A DNA stretch of 6,020 bases from CAYYFV01 sp964451705 (GTDB lineage Bacteria; Patescibacteriota; Gracilibacteria; UBA1369; GCA-2718715): assembly GCA_964451705.1 (NCBI GenBank), contig CAYVIV010000035.1:1-6020 (forward strand), written 5' to 3'. The translations under genes were made by a program, and so were the position numbers. Positions 4,595-6,020 of this stretch are shown here, in pieces (the stretch's first letter is position 1; each line of letters begins with the position of its first letter). The notes below the pieces were generated by a model that worked only from the letters and a program-made list of their open reading frames with translations, made no database searches and was not told the origin of the DNA.

Positions 4595-5758
4595 TTTATG
4601 TCAGGTCATGGTAATTTACCAGAGTCTTTTGTTGAGAGTTCGCAACCAAGTCAATCCCTATATGATATTTTGCATCCTGTTGTCACGACTAGAGAATCTT
4701 TAAATTTTGGTCGCAAGGCTCGTTTGGTAATCGCAGATATTCATGCTGACTACGATGCCTTGTTAGCAAGTTTGAAAGCAGCTGTCGAAATTGCTCAGCA
4801 TGAGGGTTTATGGATTTATGAATTAATTTTTTTAGGAGATTATGTAGATAGAGGTGTTGAAAGTTTTGAGGTTATAGACTCTATTGTGCAACTGCGAAAT
4901 GAAATAAATGGGATTGAAGGTTTAGATTTCAAACTAACTACACTGTGGGGTAACCACGAGGCTTGCTTGTTCGAGGCTATGTGTGCTCCTTATAACTTAG
5001 GAGTTGTGGCAGGTTGGTTGGTGCAAGGAGGGGTGCAGACCTTGGAATCTTTACAGCAATTAAGAGATGTCACCATGAATGTAGATGTTTTTGAGGATTT
5101 AGAATCGTGTTTGCTCCCAGATAATTTAAAACAATCTAGGCATAATGTTGCTAGATATTTGCAAGACAACAAAGCTGCTGAAGATTATTTAAGGATTTAT
5201 CTGTCTGAGCTTGCTCGTAGTCCAATCATGCGAAGCTTTATTAATTCACTAGAGTTATATGCTTTCAGTGGGAAGGATTTTTATGTGCATGGTGGTCTTA
5301 CATCAGAGTTTATTATTAACAATAATATAGCTACTGACTCTTGGTTTCACCTATCTAAAAAGAGATTTCAAATAGCTGTGCGTGAGGCCTGGATTGGAGA
5401 TTTTGATGATTTTAAAACTTTTACAGCAGCACCTCACTCCCGTGGTGGTAGTATAGAAGATATCCCTGGTCCTCTATGGACATCGAAGGTGGATTTACCA
5501 CACGATAAATATGGGAGAGTTATTTTAGCAGACTTGCTTTCAATCTATGGTGCCAATAGAATGGTTGTTGGACATAGTGTTGTAGACGAGTTAAAGCTTG
5601 AGAATTTAACAGCTGTGCCTAAATTACCCTTGGAAGTTTTGTTTTTAGATACTGGTATTTCCTATGTTTACAAAACAAACTACAGTCGGCAGTTTTTACT
5701 AACTGGAGATGGTTTTAATTATGCTATTTCGCCAGAGAATAAGGCTTTTTCTTTTTAG
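4592..5758 (+). CDS. PPP-family metallophosphatase (serine/threonine phosphatase-like)
   Basis: 388 residues with the complete calcineurin-like/PPP metal-site motif set in order: DIH at 49-51 (DxH), GDYVDRG at 82-88, GNHE at 120-123, VHGG at 232-235 and GHS at 327-329. PLWTSK (294-299) lies where PPP enzymes have a conserved Trp. The family hydrolyses phosphoesters at a two-metal centre. Bacterial members act on phosphoproteins or small molecules such as dinucleoside polyphosphates; which applies here cannot be told. At 388 residues it is longer than the roughly 220-280 of small bacterial PrpA/ApaH-type enzymes, with a large insert between GNHE and the HGG motif (about 130-225). The usual GDxHG is ADIHA: both glycines replaced, ligands kept. 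No signal peptide or membrane segment is seen, so it is probably cytoplasmic. ATG 4592 follows an in-frame TAA at 4586-4588; ATG 4598 is an alternative. No Shine-Dalgarno. Confidence 0.88.
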   Translation: MFMSGHGNLPESFVESSQPSQSLYDILHPVVTTRESLNFGRKARLVIADIHADYDALLASLKAAVEIAQHEGLWIYELIFLGDYVDRGVESFEVIDSIVQLRNEINGIEGLDFKLTTLWGNHEACLFEAMCAPYNLGVVAGWLVQGGVQTLESLQQLRDVTMNVDVFEDLESCLLPDNLKQSRHNVARYLQDNKAAEDYLRIYLSELARSPIMRSFINSLELYAFSGKDFYVHGGLTSEFIINNNIATDSWFHLSKKRFQIAVREAWIGDFDDFKTFTAAPHSRGGSIEDIPGPLWTSKVDLPHDKYGRVILADLLSIYGANRMVVGHSVVDELKLENLTAVPKLPLEVLFLDTGISYVYKTNYSRQFLLTGDGFNYAISPENKAFSF

Positions 5759-5788
5759 CCGTTTAGCTTTCACAGGTAGCTTTAAAAA

Positions 5789-5865
5789 TGGTACACCCAG
5801 AGGGATTCGAACCCCCAACCCTCGGTTCCGAAGACCGATGCTCTATCCAGTTGAGCTATGAGTGC
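5789..5865 (-). tRNA. tRNA-Arg (anticodon UCG), CCA encoded
   Basis: Read on the - strand it folds as a complete 77-nt cloverleaf: acceptor GCACTCA/TGGGTGT, TA at 8-9, D stem GCTC/GAGC with loop AACTGGATA, anticodon stem TCGGT/ACCGA with loop CTTCGGA, variable GGGTT, T stem GGGGG/CCCTC with loop TTCGAAT, discriminator A, and templated CCA (5789-5791 on +). The anticodon is TCG (5829-5831), reading CGA and other CGN arginine codons. A20 in the D loop and C35 agree with known arginine identity elements. The first acceptor pair is an unusual G1-U72 wobble, with further G-U pairs at 5-68 and 50-64. It converges on the phosphatase gene with only 30 bp between them. Confidence 0.96.
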
Positions 5866-5881
5866 ACATACATTTCAATTC

Positions 5882-5910
5882 AGATATCTAAAATGATATA
5901 TCTAAAGATA
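5882..5910. repeat. ATATCTAAA direct repeats and dyads upstream of the tRNA
   Basis: ATATCTAAA occurs at 5884-5892 and 5898-5906, a 14-bp period. AGATATCT (5882-5889) and GATATATC (5895-5902) are palindromes, and TATCT/AGATA (5899-5910) forms a small dyad. The block lies 17-45 bp upstream of the tRNA on its own strand, where its promoter should be. I see no convincing -35/-10 pair there, so a promoter is inferred from position only. Confidence 0.4.
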
Positions 5911-5918
5911 GTCTGATT

Positions 5919-6020
5919 TTACGGATTTCCGCTGCAGATTGCAAGCCTAACTGTTCTGAGTTTTGTCTGCGTTTCTCTTGCCTTGCTAATATCTAGTCTG
6001 GCCTGGTCTGGCATTAAAAA
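5919..6020 (-). other. Higher-G+C tail; possible 3' end of a minus-strand gene
   Basis: From about 5922 to 6013 G+C rises to nearly half by my count, against mid-thirties elsewhere. On the - strand one frame is open from the window edge to a TAA at 5919-5921, giving 33 codons ending LAICSGNP with an internal ATG at 6012-6014. On the + strand a hydrophobic frame is open from 5917 to the edge but has no ATG in view. Codons in the minus frame end in C or G more often than in the other genes. I recognise neither translation, and the patch may be untranslated. Confidence 0.2.

Noticed and set aside
5743..5760. GGCT/AGCC around a pyrimidine run at the phosphatase stop, as a terminator for the convergent genes.
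   Set aside because: Four pairs with a ten-base loop and no following T-tract on either strand; too weak to call.
5764..5783. TAGCTTT direct repeat between the phosphatase gene and the tRNA.
   Set aside because: Seven bases in AT-rich DNA is expected by chance and makes no hairpin.
5917..6020. Plus-strand hydrophobic open frame running off the window edge, possible signal peptide.
   Set aside because: No ATG start and no ribosome site in view; short open frames at a window edge are uninformative.

Overview
The window is AT-rich (roughly 35-38 % G+C by eye) and densely coded. Six protein genes lie on the + strand and one tRNA gene on the - strand. The tRNA encodes its own CCA. The first gene resembles the AlgC type of phosphomannomutase/phosphoglucomutase, and the set also includes a DedA-family membrane protein and a PPP-type phosphatase. 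This suggests an AT-rich Gram-negative bacterium, probably a proteobacterium, but the lineage is an inference and I cannot name a genus. Recognisable Shine-Dalgarno sequences are almost absent before the start codons. Four of the six protein genes end in TAG, two in TAA and none in TGA, which is unusual for an AT-rich genome.

Layout. 1-1059: the 3' three-quarters of an AlgC-type phosphohexomutase; its 5' end is outside the window. 1060-1238: an intergenic leader with a perfect extended -10 promoter followed by a striking array of degenerate 13-bp tandem repeats. 1239-1670: an RpiB-fold protein that has lost the family's catalytic residues. 1681-2358: ribulose-phosphate 3-epimerase (rpe), apparently intact. 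2359-2486: a spacer with an extended -10 element. 2487-3833: a 448-residue protein I do not recognise. 3834-3882: a short spacer with a dyad overlapping a promoter. 3883-4530: a DedA/VTT-domain membrane protein. 4531-4591: a spacer with a 14-bp direct repeat and two stem-loops, one of which would bury the next start codon. 4592-5758: a PPP-family metallophosphatase with the full motif set. 5789-5865 (-): tRNA-Arg with anticodon UCG. 5866-6020: short repeats upstream of the tRNA, then a patch of clearly higher G+C with no confident gene.

How the parts relate. The firmest functional unit is the rpiB-like/rpe pair, two sugar-phosphate families of the non-oxidative pentose phosphate pathway. The epimerase keeps its active site while its partner appears catalytically dead, so the partner may have a structural or regulatory role. 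The phosphohexomutase upstream supplies sugar phosphates for surface polysaccharide, but an internal promoter separates it from the pair. The later genes each have their own candidate promoter, so co-transcription is possible but not required. The best candidates for something undescribed are the pseudo-RpiB protein, the 13-bp repeat leader in front of it, and the start-codon hairpin of the phosphatase.
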